Assembly (NCBI GenBank): GCA_021775095.1
Contig: JAJFII010000084.1
Coordinates: 34,996 to 98,995, forward strand
Length of the DNA: 64,000 nucleotides
Reading direction: 5' to 3'
DNA from: Rhodospirillales bacterium
GTDB taxonomy: Bacteria > Pseudomonadota > Alphaproteobacteria > Rhodospirillales > Casp-alpha2
A program made the position numbers and the translations under genes. Positions 8,614 through 19,912 of the stretch are shown here, one piece after another; position 1 is the first letter of the stretch, and every line of letters starts with the position of its first letter. The notes beneath the pieces were generated by a model. The model did no database searches and was not told where the DNA came from. It saw only the letters and a list, made by a program, of their open reading frames with translations.

Positions 8614-10218
8614 TTATCTCTTGGCATCCTGCAAGATCATGTCAGCGGCTTTTTCGCCGATCATGATGGTCGGGGCATTTGTATTGCCCGATGTCAGGCG
8701 CGGCATGATCGATGCGTCGGCGACCCGCAAACCCTGCAGGCCATGAACCCGCAGCCGGGGGTCAACAACCGCGCCGCGTTTCGGGTCGGGACCCATGGTG
8801 CAGGTGCTGACCGGGTGATACATGGTCGCGCCGGTTTTCAGCGCGTGGTCTAAAAGCGCCGCGTCAGTTGCCACATCCGGGCCCGGCAGGGTTTCCGTGT
8901 CGACATATTTGGCCGCCGCCGGCGATGCCATAATCGTACGGGCGATGCGCATGCCGGCCACGTGAATTTCCTGATCCAGGGGGTTTTGCAAAAAATTCGG
9001 GCGAATTTTTGGTGCTGCCAGGGGGTCGGCGGAGGCGATATGTATGGTGCCCCGGCTTTCCGGGCGCAATTGACAGGGCGCGAAGGTCAGGCCGGGAAAT
9101 TTGTCGAAAATGCGTTTTTTAGGGTCCTTGAAACTGGCGTGGGCCACATGGAACTGCACATCGGCGACTTCCAAGCCTTCGCGTGATTTGACGAAACCAC
9201 CCAGAATGCCGGCCGACATGGTCAGCGCGCCGCGGCGGAACAGGGCAAACTTTACCGCTTCGCCCATCAAACCCAGGCCACGAACTTTTTCGTTGAGGGT
9301 GATCTTTTGGTTGATCCGCCACTGCAGCCGGGAGACATAATGGTCCTGATAATTTTCTCCGACACCGGCGAGCGCGTGCCGGGTCTCAATTCCGCAGGAA
9401 CGCAACAGGCCCGGTTGACCGATACCGGATAACTCCAGCAATTGCGGCGATTGAACGGCGCCTGCTGAGAGAATAACTTCACCGTCGGCGCGGGCTTCTT
9501 TTAAGCTGCCCCGGTGCTGGTATACCACCCCGACCGCGCGTTTTCCATCGAGCAGAATTTTCGTTGTTTGCGCATGGGTGAGGATCGTTAAGTTGGTCCG
9601 ATCTTTTGCCGGATCGAGGAAGGCCCGTTTGCTGCTGTGGCGAACGCCGCGCAACTGGGTCAACTGAAAATATCCAAATCCTTCCTGAGACTTGCCATTG
9701 TAATCGGGATTGTCCGGGTATCCGGCCTCGGTTGCGGCTTTAATAATGGCGTCGAGCAATTCATAGCGTTCCGTCAGATCGGCAACATTTAACAGGCCGC
9801 CCGATCCCCGGTAGGTGTTGCCGCCGGTTTCCCGGTTTTCCGACTTCTTAAAAAACGGCAGAACATCGTCATAGGCCCATCCCGAACAGCCGAGTTGGGC
9901 CCAGCCGTCATAGTCTCTGGCGTTGCCACGCACATACAACATGCCGTTGATCGAACTGGAGCCACCCAACACCTTGCCGCGCGGCACCGGTATGGGTCGG
10001 TTGTGGGTATGGGCTTCGGGTTCCGTATCAAACATCCAGTTGAGTTTGGGATTGACCATGGTTTTGACGTAACCGACGGGAATGTGGATCCACGGGTTTG
10101 TATCCTTGCCTCCGGCTTCCAGCAGCAACACCCGGTTTTTCGGGTTATCGCTCAACCGGTTTGCCAGCACGCAGCCGGCGGAACCGGCACCGACGATGAT
10201 GTAATCAAAAGAATCCAT
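8614..10218 (-). CDS. GMC family FAD-dependent alcohol oxidoreductase (second paralogue)
   Basis: This 534-residue protein is a clear paralogue of the enzyme at 6907-8517 and converges with it. It has the FAD motif GAGSAG near the N-terminus, PRGKVLGGSSSINGM near residue 84, the second GMC signature GAVQSPQLLELSG, and the active-site segments MYHPVSTCTMG and SGNTNAP near the C-terminus. It should oxidise a primary alcohol with FAD in the cytoplasm or at the membrane face; no signal peptide is present. Two adjacent, divergent-in-sequence GMC enzymes with a 2-hydroxyacid dehydrogenase suggest a small locus for alcohol or polyol oxidation, although nothing shows they are co-regulated. Confidence 0.92.
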   Translation of the reverse strand: MDSFDYIIVGAGSAGCVLANRLSDNPKNRVLLLEAGGKDTNPWIHIPVGYVKTMVNPKLNWMFDTEPEAHTHNRPIPVPRGKVLGGSSSINGMLYVRGNARDYDGWAQLGCSGWAYDDVLPFFKKSENRETGGNTYRGSGGLLNVADLTERYELLDAIIKAATEAGYPDNPDYNGKSQEGFGYFQLTQLRGVRHSSKRAFLDPAKDRTNLTILTHAQTTKILLDGKRAVGVVYQHRGSLKEARADGEVILSAGAVQSPQLLELSGIGQPGLLRSCGIETRHALAGVGENYQDHYVSRLQWRINQKITLNEKVRGLGLMGEAVKFALFRRGALTMSAGILGGFVKSREGLEVADVQFHVAHASFKDPKKRIFDKFPGLTFAPCQLRPESRGTIHIASADPLAAPKIRPNFLQNPLDQEIHVAGMRIARTIMASPAAAKYVDTETLPGPDVATDAALLDHALKTGATMYHPVSTCTMGPDPKRGAVVDPRLRVHGLQGLRVADASIMPRLTSGNTNAPTIMIGEKAADMILQDAKR

Positions 10219-10329
10219 TTAGTTGTTCGCCCACTATTGCCATCGGCGGAGTTAAGACAAGGCGTTAACCTATCGACTTCGATTACCAAAGCCCACAGAT
10301 AATTACCGGGGCACGAATTCCGACCGGGG

Positions 10330-11181
10330 CTACAGGCTATCGGGCTGCGCGGCGACATGAACGAAGGGATAATCGTCCACCGTATTAATGGCCGTCATGC
10401 CGGTTTCCGTAGGCAGGGATTCATGCACGCAGACCATATTAATGCTGCGGATGTCGCCGAAAATATCCTCGGCATGACCGAAGTAGTTGTCCGGATTAAA
10501 CAGCGCCGGCTGATGCCACCACAATTTGTAACCGGCATCGAACAGCCACTGGATGAGGGCCGGCGAACTTTCCCGCCGGTCATTCTCCAGGTATATATTG
10601 GGGTGGTGTTTTTCGATGCTTTTTGCCGCCCCCTTTAAAACATCCAGTTCCATGCCTTCGACGTCAATTTTTATCAGGTTCAACTGTTCGTAAAAATAAA
10701 TGTCGTCAAATCGGTGTTTCGGCACGGCGATCGATCCGGGCGGTAAATCGATCATGGAAATACCGCCGAAATTATTCAGTTTGGCATAGTCGAACGACGG
10801 CAGGGCAAGCATGCCCGGTTCCGCCGACAGGGCGTAGGGCAGACAATCGACATTCATCAGGCTGTTTACGGACATGGTTGCGGCCATGGCCTGGAACAGC
10901 ACCGGTTGCGGTTCAACGGCAACAAGGCGACCGCTTTGGGTGATGTGTTTGGCCAGGCGAACCGCGTGCGCTCCGGAGTTGGCGCCGATTTCAGCGACAT
11001 AATTACCGACCGTTGACAGGTGTTTGAGAATTTCAATTTCCTGCTCACAATATTCGCCGTAGGTCAGCAGGGATCTGCCCACATAATAATCCGTCTCAAG
11101 GGCAACATAAGTGGCATCGCGGCCATGGACGATGTGAGTAAACCCGTCGAGGGTGATGATTTTGTCTGCGGGATGGCTCAT
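10330..11181 (-). CDS. FkbM family SAM-dependent methyltransferase
   Basis: The SAM-binding motif VAEIGANSGAHAV (62-74) and the later LIKIDVEGMELDVLKGA segment (about 170-186) are characteristic of FkbM-type O-methyltransferases, which often modify sugars or polyketides. The 283-residue length is normal. It lies downstream of gltBD in the same direction but behind a strong terminator, so it probably has its own promoter. The substrate is unknown, and no glycan or natural-product cluster accompanies it here. Confidence 0.85.
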   Translation of the reverse strand: MSHPADKIITLDGFTHIVHGRDATYVALETDYYVGRSLLTYGEYCEQEIEILKHLSTVGNYVAEIGANSGAHAVRLAKHITQSGRLVAVEPQPVLFQAMAATMSVNSLMNVDCLPYALSAEPGMLALPSFDYAKLNNFGGISMIDLPPGSIAVPKHRFDDIYFYEQLNLIKIDVEGMELDVLKGAAKSIEKHHPNIYLENDRRESSPALIQWLFDAGYKLWWHQPALFNPDNYFGHAEDIFGDIRSINMVCVHESLPTETGMTAINTVDDYPFVHVAAQPDSL

Positions 11182-11208
11182 CGGTCAATTAAACACTATC
11201 CGTGGCGC

Positions 11209-11234
11209 AAAAAAAAGCGCGGCACTGGGGCCGC
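11209..11234 (-). terminator. Rho-independent terminator after gltBD
   Basis: Read on the minus strand, GCGGC and GCCGC form a stem around a 6-nt loop and are followed within two bases by eight T residues. It lies 30 nt after the gltD stop and before the FkbM gene, so it should end the gltBD transcript. Confidence 0.8.
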
Positions 11235-11263
11235 CCTCTTTTAATGTCAAAGTGAGCTCCGGG

Positions 11264-12706
11264 TTAGCGCGGCAGGTGGGTTGAACCGGTCAGATAGGTG
11301 TCAATGGAACTGGCGCACTGGCGGCCTTCGCGGATTGCCCAGACGACCAGGGATTGCCCTCGCCGCATATCGCCGGCGACAAAAACTTTTTCGACCGACG
11401 ACTTATAGTCGACTTCCGTCGCCAGCACGTTACCACGTCCGTCCAAATCGACGCCTAAGGATTTTAACAGACCCTCGGCAACGGGGTGGACAAATCCCAT
11501 GGCCAGCAGGACCAGGTCGGCTTTCATTTGAAACTCCGATCCGGCAACGGGGACCATCTGCATGCGTCCATCGTCACTTTGTTTCCATTCCACTTCGCCA
11601 CCGTTCAGTGTGGTGACGGTGCCGTCGGTGCCGGTGAAGGTGTTGGTGGTCACCGCAAACTGGCGCTCACATCCCTCAAGATGGGAACTCGAGGTGCGCA
11701 TTTTCATGGGCCAGTTGGGCCAGGTCATGGCTTTGTTTTCTTGTTCCGGCGGTTGCGGCATCAGCTCCAACTGGGTAATTGACAGCGCCCCCTGGCGCCG
11801 CGAAGTGCCGACACAGTCGGACCCGGTGTCGCCACCACCGATGACCACAACATGTTTGCCGCTGGCGGTAATCGCCACATCATCGGCAACACGGACACCG
11901 GCATTGCGGTCATTTTGCTGTGACAAAAATTCCATGGCAAAATGAACACCCTTCAACTGCCGTCCGGGAACCGGTAAATCGCGGGGCTGTTCAGACCCGC
12001 CAGTCAGGGCAATGGCGTCAAACTCCTGCAACAACATTTCCGTCGGAACATTTCCGCCGACATGGCTGTTGGGCCGAAATTCCACACCTTCGGCCTGCAT
12101 TTGTGCCATCCGTCGGTTGATGTGAATTTTTTCCATTTTAAAATCTGGAATACCAATGCGTAACAATCCGCCGATGCGGGCACTTTTTTCAAACACCACA
12201 ACTTTGTGCCCGGCCCGTGCCAATTGCTGGGCGCAGGCCAGACCGGCCGGCCCGGAACCGACGACGGCAACTGATTTTCCGGTGCGGTGGGCGGGAATGT
12301 CGGGTCTGATCCAACCTTCTTCCCAGCCCCGATCGACGATCGCACATTCAATGGTTTTGATGGTTACCGGCTCGTCGGTGATATTTAGGGTGCATGCGGC
12401 TTCACAGGGCGCCGGACAAATGCGACCGGTGAACTCCGGGAAGTTATTGGTGCTGTGCAGGACTTCCAGGGCTTCGCGCCAGTTCTGCTGATAGACAAGA
12501 TCGTTCCATTCGGGAATGATGTTGTTGACCGGGCAGCCGTTGTGGCAGTAGGGAATACCACAATCCATACAGCGGGCGCCTTGCTTGGCAACTTCGTCGT
12601 CACTGAGGGGAACAAAAAATTCTTTGTAATCCTTGATCCGCTCCTTGGCATCCGTGTAGCCGCGCTCGTTGCGCTCAAATTCCATAAATCCGGTTGTTTT
12701 TCCCAT
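11264..12706 (-). CDS. gltD: Glutamate synthase, small (beta) subunit
   Basis: This is the FAD/NADPH-dependent subunit of NADPH-GOGAT, which passes electrons from NADPH to the large subunit for glutamate synthesis from glutamine and 2-oxoglutarate. The N-terminal cysteine cluster ([16 protein letters not shown], about 45-60) binds Fe-S. It is followed by the FAD-binding GSGPAGL (about 152) and the NADPH-binding GGGDTGSDC segments. The 480-residue length is typical. It starts 4 nt after the gltB stop, as in the standard gltBD operon, and a terminator follows it. Confidence 0.96.
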   Translation of the reverse strand: MGKTTGFMEFERNERGYTDAKERIKDYKEFFVPLSDDEVAKQGARCMDCGIPYCHNGCPVNNIIPEWNDLVYQQNWREALEVLHSTNNFPEFTGRICPAPCEAACTLNITDEPVTIKTIECAIVDRGWEEGWIRPDIPAHRTGKSVAVVGSGPAGLACAQQLARAGHKVVVFEKSARIGGLLRIGIPDFKMEKIHINRRMAQMQAEGVEFRPNSHVGGNVPTEMLLQEFDAIALTGGSEQPRDLPVPGRQLKGVHFAMEFLSQQNDRNAGVRVADDVAITASGKHVVVIGGGDTGSDCVGTSRRQGALSITQLELMPQPPEQENKAMTWPNWPMKMRTSSSHLEGCERQFAVTTNTFTGTDGTVTTLNGGEVEWKQSDDGRMQMVPVAGSEFQMKADLVLLAMGFVHPVAEGLLKSLGVDLDGRGNVLATEVDYKSSVEKVFVAGDMRRGQSLVVWAIREGRQCASSIDTYLTGSTHLPR

Positions 12707-12710
12707 TTTC

Positions 12711-15700
12711 TTATTCCCCTGCCGCAGCGCTAATGAGTTCCGCCGCGTCGGTTTCAGCCGCCGCCCGCATATCCAACAGGGCGCGGCGGTAATCAGTCGG
12801 CATTATCTTTTTGAATTTAGGCAAATAGCTGCCCCAGTCATCGAGGAGTTTTTTCGCCTGGGCGCTTTTCGTGTAGCGGTAATGGTTTTCAATCACGCCG
12901 CGCAAACGTTGGGCGTCATGACCCAACATGTTTTTTGCCAGTGACGTGCTGTCCTTGGTGAACGGTTCGTTGATATCGATGGTTTCGATGGCAACCATAC
13001 TGGTGTTGCATAACTTTTCGAAATCACCGTCCTCATCGAGCACATAGGCGATGCCGCCGGACATGCCGGCCGCAAAATTCCGACCGGTTTTGCCAAGAAC
13101 CGTAACAATACCACCAGTCATATATTCACATCCATGATCGCCACAGCCTTCGACAACCGTTGTCGCACCCGAATTACGAACCGCAAACCGTTCGCCGGCA
13201 ACACCCTGGAAATAACTTTCGCCGGCGATGGCCCCGTACAGGACCGTGTTGCCAACGATGATGTTTTCGTGCGGCACAAGCGGGCTGTCGGCTGCCGGAT
13301 ATACAATAATTCGTCCGCCCGACAGGCCTTTGCCGACATAATCATTGGCGTCGCCGGCCAGCTCCAGGGTCACCCCACGGGCCAGCCAGCCGCCAAAACT
13401 CTGTCCCGCATTGCCGGTGAATTTGATATGGATACTGTCATCGGCCAGTCCGCTATGGCCATGCACCTTGGCAACTTCGCCCGATAACATGGCACCGACC
13501 GTGCGGTTGATGTTTTTGATGGTCGCAGAAATTTTAACCGTTTGGCCGGCATCAATCGCCGGTCGGGCCTGTCTGATGAGCTCGTGGTCGAGGGCTTTTT
13601 CCAGGCCGTGATCCTGAGTTTCACAGTTGTAACGGGCCACCTTGTCGGAAACCGCCGGCATATGCAGAAGGTTCGAGAGATCGATGTTGTGGGCTTTCCA
13701 GTGGTCAATGGCCGGTCGCATGTTTAAGGCATCGGTTCGTCCAACCATTTCATTGACGGTTCTGAAACCCAGTTCTGCCATGATTTCGCGCACGTCTTCA
13801 GCCAGGAAAGTGAAAAAGTTAACAACATGCTCCGGTTCACCGGTAAACCGTTTGCGCAATTCCTCATCCTGGGTCGCGACCCCGACGGGGCAGGTGTTCA
13901 AATGACACTTGCGCATCATTATACAGCCTTCGGATATGAGGGCCGCCGTGGCAAAACCAAATTCGTCGGCCCCCAACAGGGCCCCGACGACGACGTCGCG
14001 ACCGGTTCTCAGGCCACCGTCAACCTGCACCGCAATGCGACCGCGCAATTCATTGAGGACCAGGGTTTGTTGGGTCTCCGCCAGCCCCATTTCCCATGGC
14101 GCCCCGGCATTGAGCAGCGAGGTGATCGGACTGGCACCGGTGCCGCCATCGTGGCCGGAAATTGTGACGTGATCGGCATGGGCCTTGCTGACACCCGCTG
14201 CAACGGTTCCGACGCCGCCTTCTGAAACCAGTTTGACGGAAATACGGGCCTTTGGATTGACGTTTTTCAGGTCATGAATGAGTTGTGACAGATCTTCGAT
14301 TGAATAGATATCGTGATGCGGTGGCGGTGAGATCAACCCCACACCTGGGGTCGAATGGCGGACCGCAGCAATGCGCTGGTCAACCTTGTGGCCGGGCAAC
14401 TGGCCGCCCTCGCCGGGTTTCGCACCCTGCGCCATTTTAATTTGGATATCATCGGCATTGGTCAAATATTCGGTCGTCACGCCAAACCGCCCCGACGCCA
14501 CCTGTTTGATGGCGGAACGTTTGGAATCGCCATTGGCCATGGCCTTGAACCGTGAGGCTTCTTCACCCCCTTCTCCGGTGTTGGACTTACCGCCCAGGCG
14601 GTTCATGGCAACTGCCAGAGTGGTGTGGGCTTCCCAGGAGATCGAGCCAAAGGACATGGCCCCGGTGGCAAAACGTTTGACGATCTCCGACGCCGGTTCA
14701 ACCGCGTCCAGTGGCACCGCATCGCCAACCGGTTTCAGCTCAAACAAACCGCGCAGGTTCTTTAATTTGGCCGATTGATCGTTGACCTTTTGGGTATATG
14801 TTTTGAACAGTCGGTAATTGGCCGAGCGCACGGCATGTTGCAAGGTACCAATGGTTTCCGGCGTCCAAACGTGCTCTTCGCCACGAATGCGGTAGGCCAG
14901 ATCGCCGCCCACATCCAGGGTGTTGCGATAGATCGGTGCATCACTATAGGCCAAGCGGTGCCGGGTTTCCGTTTCCCGGGCAATTTCCGCCAGCCCAATA
15001 CCTTCAACCTTTGTCGAGGTCCCGGTGAAATAGGTTTCGACAAATTCACTGGACAGGCCGACCGCGTCAAATATCTGGCCACCGCAATAGGATTGATAGG
15101 TCGAAATGCCCATTTTAGACATGACCTTCAATATCCCTTTGCCCAAGGCCTTTATATATCGATTATGAACCTCCTGCTCACTGACTTCGTCAATGCCTCC
15201 GGCGATGTTGGACAGCACATCAAAGGCCAGATAGGGATTGATCGCTTCCGCCCCATAACCGGCGAGCAGACAAAAATCATGGACACGGCGGGCTTCGCCG
15301 GTTTCCATCACCAGTCCGACCTCGGTCCGCAATCCTTTGCGGATCAGGTGGAAATGAACCGCACCCATAGCCAGTAGGGCGGGGATCGCCGCCTGATCGG
15401 CATTCATCGCCCGATCCGACAGGATCAGGATGTTAAAACCCTTGCGGCCGACTTTTTTCTCGGCCTTCAGACAGAGCGTCGCTAAAGCCTCGGCCATGGC
15501 CGTGCCGTCATCACCGGCAACGGAATAACAGATGCTCAGGGTCGAGGTGCGGAAGGATCCGTCGACGTGGTTTTCAATGCGCCGGATTTTTTCCAAATCC
15601 GCATTGGTCAGGATCGGCTGGTTAATTTCCAGGCGTTTTGACGACCCGCCGGAATCCAAATCCAGGAGGTTGGGGCGCGGGCCAATCAAACTGACCAGCG

Positions 15701-17375
15701 ACATCACCAGTTCCTCACGAATGGGGTCAATCGGCGGGTTGGTAACCTGGGCAAATTTCTGGAAAAAATAGTCGGATAACATCCGTGACTTGTCGGACAG
15801 GGGGGCAATGGGAATATCGCGCCCCATGGAGCCGATGGGGTCCTGACCCTCCGTCGCCATGGGGATAAAGAAGGCTTTGACGTCCTCCTGGGTATATCCG
15901 AAGGCCTGTTGCTGGTTGAGCAAGGTCACCGGGTCCGGCGTCATCGGCCCCACTTCTTCGGGCAGGTCATCGAGAATGATCTGGTTTTTATCCAGCCATT
16001 CCTGGTAGGGCCGCGCCGTCGACAGTTCGGATTTTAATTCTTCGTCGGAAATAATACGGTGCTGTTCCAAATCGACGAGCAGCATCTTGCCGGGTTGCAA
16101 CCGCCATTTTTTAATGATTTTGCTTTCCGGGATCGGCAATACGCCGACTTCCGACGCCATGATGACCATGCCGTCATCGGTCTCGATATAGCGGGCCGGA
16201 CGCAACCCGTTGCGATCCAGGGTCGCGGCAATCTGTTTGCCGTCGGTAAAGGCCATGGCAGCCGGACCATCCCAGGGTTCCATGACGGCGGAATGGTATT
16301 CGTAAAACGCCCTGCGGTCGGCATCCATGAGCGGGTTGTCGGCCCAGGCTTCGGGGATCATCAACATCATGGCATGGGGCAGTGAGTAACCGCCCATGAC
16401 CAGCAGTTCCAGGGCATTGTCAAAGGTTGAAGAATCCGACGATCCGTCGCCGATCAGCGGCCACAGTTTCTCCAGGTCTTCGCCCAGCACTGTCGAGCTC
16501 ATATTATGGCGCCGTGCATTCATCCAGTTGATGTTGCCGCGCAAGGTGTTGATTTCGCCATTGTGGCTGAGGAACCGGAACGGTTGTGCCAACCGCCACG
16601 ACGGGAAGGTGTTGGTGGAAAACCGCTGGTGGAACAGGCCAATCGCCGATTGAAAATCGGGATCCTGGAAATCCAGGTAATATTTTGCCAGGTTGGGGGC
16701 CAGAACCATACCCTTATAGATAATCGTCCGGGTCGACAGGGAGGGCACGTAAAAGTCCTGCCAGGCATTTTGGTCATAGTCCCAAATGGCGTGATGGGCC
16801 TGCTTGCGGATCACATAGAGTTTGCGCTGGAAGGAGGCTTCATCGGGCGTGTCCGGGCCGCGACCGATCAGAATTTGCCGGATAACCGGCTCGTTGGGTT
16901 TAACGGTCTCGCCCAATACGGAATTATCGCAGGGCACATCGCGCCATCCCAATACGGCCTGGCCTTCGACGGCGGTTACCCGGTTGATGGCTGCCACACA
17001 TTTAGCCCTGAGGGTTTGGTCGCGCGGCAAAAAGATCATGCCGACGGCGTAATCGCCAATTTCAGGCAAGGCGATGCCTTTTTTGCCAAACACCTTGCGG
17101 TGGAATTTGTCCGGTTGCTGGATTAACAATCCGGCCCCGTCACCGGCCAGGGGATCGGCACCAATGGCACCGCGATGGTCCAGGTTTTGGACGATTTTTA
17201 AGGCATGTTCGATGATATCGTGGCTCGGTTTGTTGTGGATATTGGCAATAAAACCAAAACCGCAGGCATCGTGTTCATCGGCCGGGTCATACATACCTTG
17301 GGCTTGCGCCTCACCAGCACGATTTTTAGCAGGTGTCTGTTGGTTTTTTTCCATCGTTCTAATCAACTCGTTCAT
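12711..17375 (-). CDS. gltB: Glutamate synthase, large (alpha) subunit
   Basis: This 1554-residue protein is the large subunit of NADPH-GOGAT. The glutaminase nucleophile is Cys38 (HDACGFGF), exposed after removal of a short propeptide. The central domain and the FMN/2-oxoglutarate synthase domain follow, including the [18 protein letters not shown] and [10 protein letters not shown] segments and the 3Fe-4S cysteines in [13 protein letters not shown]. The C-terminal beta-helix (GXXXG repeats, [14 protein letters not shown]) closes the protein. gltD follows directly. The 238-bp divergent region to the LLM gene at 17614 should hold its promoter. With icd it forms the 2-oxoglutarate to glutamate route of nitrogen assimilation. 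Confidence 0.97.
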   Translation of the reverse strand: MNELIRTMEKNQQTPAKNRAGEAQAQGMYDPADEHDACGFGFIANIHNKPSHDIIEHALKIVQNLDHRGAIGADPLAGDGAGLLIQQPDKFHRKVFGKKGIALPEIGDYAVGMIFLPRDQTLRAKCVAAINRVTAVEGQAVLGWRDVPCDNSVLGETVKPNEPVIRQILIGRGPDTPDEASFQRKLYVIRKQAHHAIWDYDQNAWQDFYVPSLSTRTIIYKGMVLAPNLAKYYLDFQDPDFQSAIGLFHQRFSTNTFPSWRLAQPFRFLSHNGEINTLRGNINWMNARRHNMSSTVLGEDLEKLWPLIGDGSSDSSTFDNALELLVMGGYSLPHAMMLMIPEAWADNPLMDADRRAFYEYHSAVMEPWDGPAAMAFTDGKQIAATLDRNGLRPARYIETDDGMVIMASEVGVLPIPESKIIKKWRLQPGKMLLVDLEQHRIISDEELKSELSTARPYQEWLDKNQIILDDLPEEVGPMTPDPVTLLNQQQAFGYTQEDVKAFFIPMATEGQDPIGSMGRDIPIAPLSDKSRMLSDYFFQKFAQVTNPPIDPIREELVMSLVSLIGPRPNLLDLDSGGSSKRLEINQPILTNADLEKIRRIENHVDGSFRTSTLSICYSVAGDDGTAMAEALATLCLKAEKKVGRKGFNILILSDRAMNADQAAIPALLAMGAVHFHLIRKGLRTEVGLVMETGEARRVHDFCLLAGYGAEAINPYLAFDVLSNIAGGIDEVSEQEVHNRYIKALGKGILKVMSKMGISTYQSYCGGQIFDAVGLSSEFVETYFTGTSTKVEGIGLAEIARETETRHRLAYSDAPIYRNTLDVGGDLAYRIRGEEHVWTPETIGTLQHAVRSANYRLFKTYTQKVNDQSAKLKNLRGLFELKPVGDAVPLDAVEPASEIVKRFATGAMSFGSISWEAHTTLAVAMNRLGGKSNTGEGGEEASRFKAMANGDSKRSAIKQVASGRFGVTTEYLTNADDIQIKMAQGAKPGEGGQLPGHKVDQRIAAVRHSTPGVGLISPPPHHDIYSIEDLSQLIHDLKNVNPKARISVKLVSEGGVGTVAAGVSKAHADHVTISGHDGGTGASPITSLLNAGAPWEMGLAETQQTLVLNELRGRIAVQVDGGLRTGRDVVVGALLGADEFGFATAALISEGCIMMRKCHLNTCPVGVATQDEELRKRFTGEPEHVVNFFTFLAEDVREIMAELGFRTVNEMVGRTDALNMRPAIDHWKAHNIDLSNLLHMPAVSDKVARYNCETQDHGLEKALDHELIRQARPAIDAGQTVKISATIKNINRTVGAMLSGEVAKVHGHSGLADDSIHIKFTGNAGQSFGGWLARGVTLELAGDANDYVGKGLSGGRIIVYPAADSPLVPHENIIVGNTVLYGAIAGESYFQGVAGERFAVRNSGATTVVEGCGDHGCEYMTGGIVTVLGKTGRNFAAGMSGGIAYVLDEDGDFEKLCNTSMVAIETIDINEPFTKDSTSLAKNMLGHDAQRLRGVIENHYRYTKSAQAKKLLDDWGSYLPKFKKIMPTDYRRALLDMRAAAETDAAELISAAAGE

Positions 17376-17613
17376 GCGTTACCTCAGGAGCGGTGGCAAA
17401 AGTCCGCCTTGATAGCAAGACTGCCCGGTTCATCCAATCAGAAAATGCGAGAAAAAGACTCGCGAAGCCTTATATGCGCTGGGTTTTGAGCCGTTCCGCC
17501 GCCTATTACCCTGCCTAAATACAGAAATAGGACGTTTTTTTTGGGTGAAATCCGGCTATACCCCCAATCTAAGCACTATATAACACTGAATCCAGATTGG
17601 ACAGTAGCAAACG

Positions 17614-18627
17614 ATGATCAAACTTTCCGTTCTCGACCAATCCGTAGCCATTCACGGCCAACCCCAGGACCAATCGATCCGCGATACAGTGGCTTTCGCC
17701 AAGGTTTGTGAAGATTTGGGTTATGCGCGTTTTTGGGTTTCCGAACACCACAACCACCCAACCATTGTCGGATCGGCACCGGAAGTGATGATGGCGGCCA
17801 TTGCCGCGATCACCCAGCGCATTCGGATCGGCAGCGCCGGTGTCATGCTGCCGCATTATTCACCTCTCAAGGTGGCTGAACAATTCCGGATTTTGGACGC
17901 CCTGGCACCGGGACGCATCGATATGGGCCTGGGTCGCGCACCGGGCTCCGACGGCAAAACGGCCTACGCCCTCAACCCAAACGCCGGTACGGCGGCGGAC
18001 CAGTTCCCGGCGGCTGTTCGTGATCTGATGGCCTGGGTATCCGGCGCACCGCTCGCCGATGGCCACCCGTTTGCCGGTATCCGCGCCTTCCCCGAAGGCG
18101 CCACCAGCCCGCAACCCTGGATGCTCGGCACCTCGGACTATGGGGCCCAGGTTGCGGCGCATTTTGGCATTCCCTACAGTTTCGCTCACTTTATTACCGA
18201 CGGACGCGGCGTTGCCCGGGCGTTGCAGATTTACCGGGAAAATTATCAGCCGAGCGCGGCCTTCCCGCAGCCCTTGGCATCGATTTGTGTCTGGGCTTTG
18301 ACGGCGGAATCCGAAGACCAGGCGAAATACCTTTACGCGTCGAGGGCTCATAACAAGGTAATGCGCGATCATGGCCAGTTGTCAGCTCTGATATCGCCAG
18401 ATGAGGCTCTGGCTTACTCCTATACCAGGGAACAGAAACTGCGCTTCGAGCAACTTACGGCCGAGGCCGTGATAGGTGACGTCGCGCAGGTCTCCGATCA
18501 GCTAAAATCCCTGGCCACGCAATATGAAATCGATGAAATTGTCGTCCTCAGCTGGACCTTCGATCAACCGGCCCGCCACCGTTCCTACGAGCTGCTGGCC
18601 GAGGCATTGCACCTGTCGGCTGGCTAA
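17614..18627 (+). CDS. LLM-class flavin-dependent oxidoreductase (luciferase-like monooxygenase)
   Basis: The bacterial luciferase-like TIM-barrel family is shown by FWVSEHHNHP near residue 40, the RIRIGSAGVMLPHYSPLKVAEQF segment (about 69-91), and LAPGRIDMGLGRAPGSD near residue 105. The protein is 337 residues, typical of the YhbW-like branch that uses reduced FMN. No flavin reductase is adjacent and the substrate is unknown. It is divergent from gltB and converges with the catabolic operon that ends at 18710. Confidence 0.9.
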   Translation: MIKLSVLDQSVAIHGQPQDQSIRDTVAFAKVCEDLGYARFWVSEHHNHPTIVGSAPEVMMAAIAAITQRIRIGSAGVMLPHYSPLKVAEQFRILDALAPGRIDMGLGRAPGSDGKTAYALNPNAGTAADQFPAAVRDLMAWVSGAPLADGHPFAGIRAFPEGATSPQPWMLGTSDYGAQVAAHFGIPYSFAHFITDGRGVARALQIYRENYQPSAAFPQPLASICVWALTAESEDQAKYLYASRAHNKVMRDHGQLSALISPDEALAYSYTREQKLRFEQLTAEAVIGDVAQVSDQLKSLATQYEIDEIVVLSWTFDQPARHRSYELLAEALHLSAG

Positions 18628-18709
18628 ACTCCAGAAGCGCCCGGCTGTCTGTTTGTGCCGTTTTATATAAAAAGTGGGCGGTCGGCCTGCGCCGAATAGG
18701 GAACTCGTT

Positions 18710-19912
18710 TTATTCCTGCCAATAGCTGTCTGCTGGTGGGCCCCAATCGGTTAACATGCAGGAATAAACAGCGGTTTCGTCAAACGGATATCTGGCTTCC
18801 ATTTCCGGCGTTAAGGTAACCCCCAAACCAGCAGCCGTCGGGCGCAGCAGGCGTCCGCCTTCGATCCGCCCCTGGTCGCCGATCATTTCCGCCGCCAAGG
18901 GAAAAGCCAGCATGGGGTATTCCACCAGGGTACCGCCGGCGGCCGCGAAGGCGGCCTGGTAACTGGCCATGATGGCAGCGGCACCGCCCCAGGCATGGAC
19001 CACCACGCCGATCTGTTTTTCCCGGGCCGCCCGGTAAATATCCATCACCGCACCAATACCACCAATGACGGAAGCATCGGGTTGAACAAAATCGTAGACC
19101 CCGTCATTGAGGCGGTCGATCATTTCCTTCGGTGTGGTAATCACCTCGCCGCCGCAGACCTGGACGTCCGTGCGCCTCCGCAGTTCCTTAAAGCCCTCCG
19201 GACAATCGGGGCCAATGGCTTCTTCGACAAAGACCATCCGGTGATCGGTTTTTTCATGAACGGCATCAATAAAGGCGACGACGTCGTCAACGGCCTGCGG
19301 CGGATCGGCCAGGTTCTGGCACATATCAACGCCAACTTGAATGCCCCGCGCCGCCGCTTGTTGCAAAGCCCATACGGTCCGCCATATATCGGTTTTAATG
19401 GAGCGAATCTTGTAAAGGGTAATGCCCAGGGAACTCAGCAGGTCCAGTTCTTTCTCGAACTGCCCCTTTGCATCGCAACAGCCACCGCTGCCGTAGACCT
19501 GGATGGTATCGGTTTTGGCACCACCCAGCAGTTCAAAAATCGGTACCCCCTGGCTTTTTGCCTTGGCATCCTGCAGGGCAATTTCGAAGGCGCTGATCAC
19601 GTGCCGCGCGGCACCCTGCAGGGACCAATAATCGCAGACACTGCGCAAATCACGCACCCGTCGTTCAATAGCGAACCCGTCTTTGCCCTGCACGTAGGGT
19701 TGGCAGAGCTCAACAATGGATTTAAAAACCAGGGGTGCAAACACCGCAAGATAACCTTCTCCCAGGCCCGTCACACCATTTTCTAGAGTGATTTCGACCA
19801 TGCCGACGGTCCGTTTTGGGCCGTTGGGGAAACACTCCTTTATCTCAGGATCGTCCGCATCGGCATAGGGCGAACTGAGTAAAATACAACGTATATTTTT
19901 AATGTTAGACAT
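18710..19912 (-). CDS. Enolase-superfamily enzyme (mandelate racemase / muconate lactonizing family)
   Basis: The family catalyses abstraction of a proton alpha to a carboxylate, giving racemisation, dehydration or cycloisomerisation. Metal-ligand positions are visible as VDMCQN (Asp), FVEEAI (Glu) and CGGEVIT (Glu). A catalytic Lys is in LYKIRSIK and a His in VVHAWGG, which would suit a sugar-acid or hydroxy-acid dehydratase. The ATG at 19912 overlaps the TGA of the upstream dehydrogenase by one base (TGATG) and has AGGGG about 7 nt before it. It is the last gene of the six-gene minus-strand operon. The 400-residue length is normal. The exact reaction is open. Confidence 0.88.
   Translation of the reverse strand: MSNIKNIRCILLSSPYADADDPEIKECFPNGPKRTVGMVEITLENGVTGLGEGYLAVFAPLVFKSIVELCQPYVQGKDGFAIERRVRDLRSVCDYWSLQGAARHVISAFEIALQDAKAKSQGVPIFELLGGAKTDTIQVYGSGGCCDAKGQFEKELDLLSSLGITLYKIRSIKTDIWRTVWALQQAAARGIQVGVDMCQNLADPPQAVDDVVAFIDAVHEKTDHRMVFVEEAIGPDCPEGFKELRRRTDVQVCGGEVITTPKEMIDRLNDGVYDFVQPDASVIGGIGAVMDIYRAAREKQIGVVVHAWGGAAAIMASYQAAFAAAGGTLVEYPMLAFPLAAEMIGDQGRIEGGRLLRPTAAGLGVTLTPEMEARYPFDETAVYSCMLTDWGPPADSYWQE

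Noticed and set aside
14775..17126. Several 100-200 codon plus-strand frames opposite gltB
   Set aside because: They mirror the codon bias of gltB; no recognisable domains.
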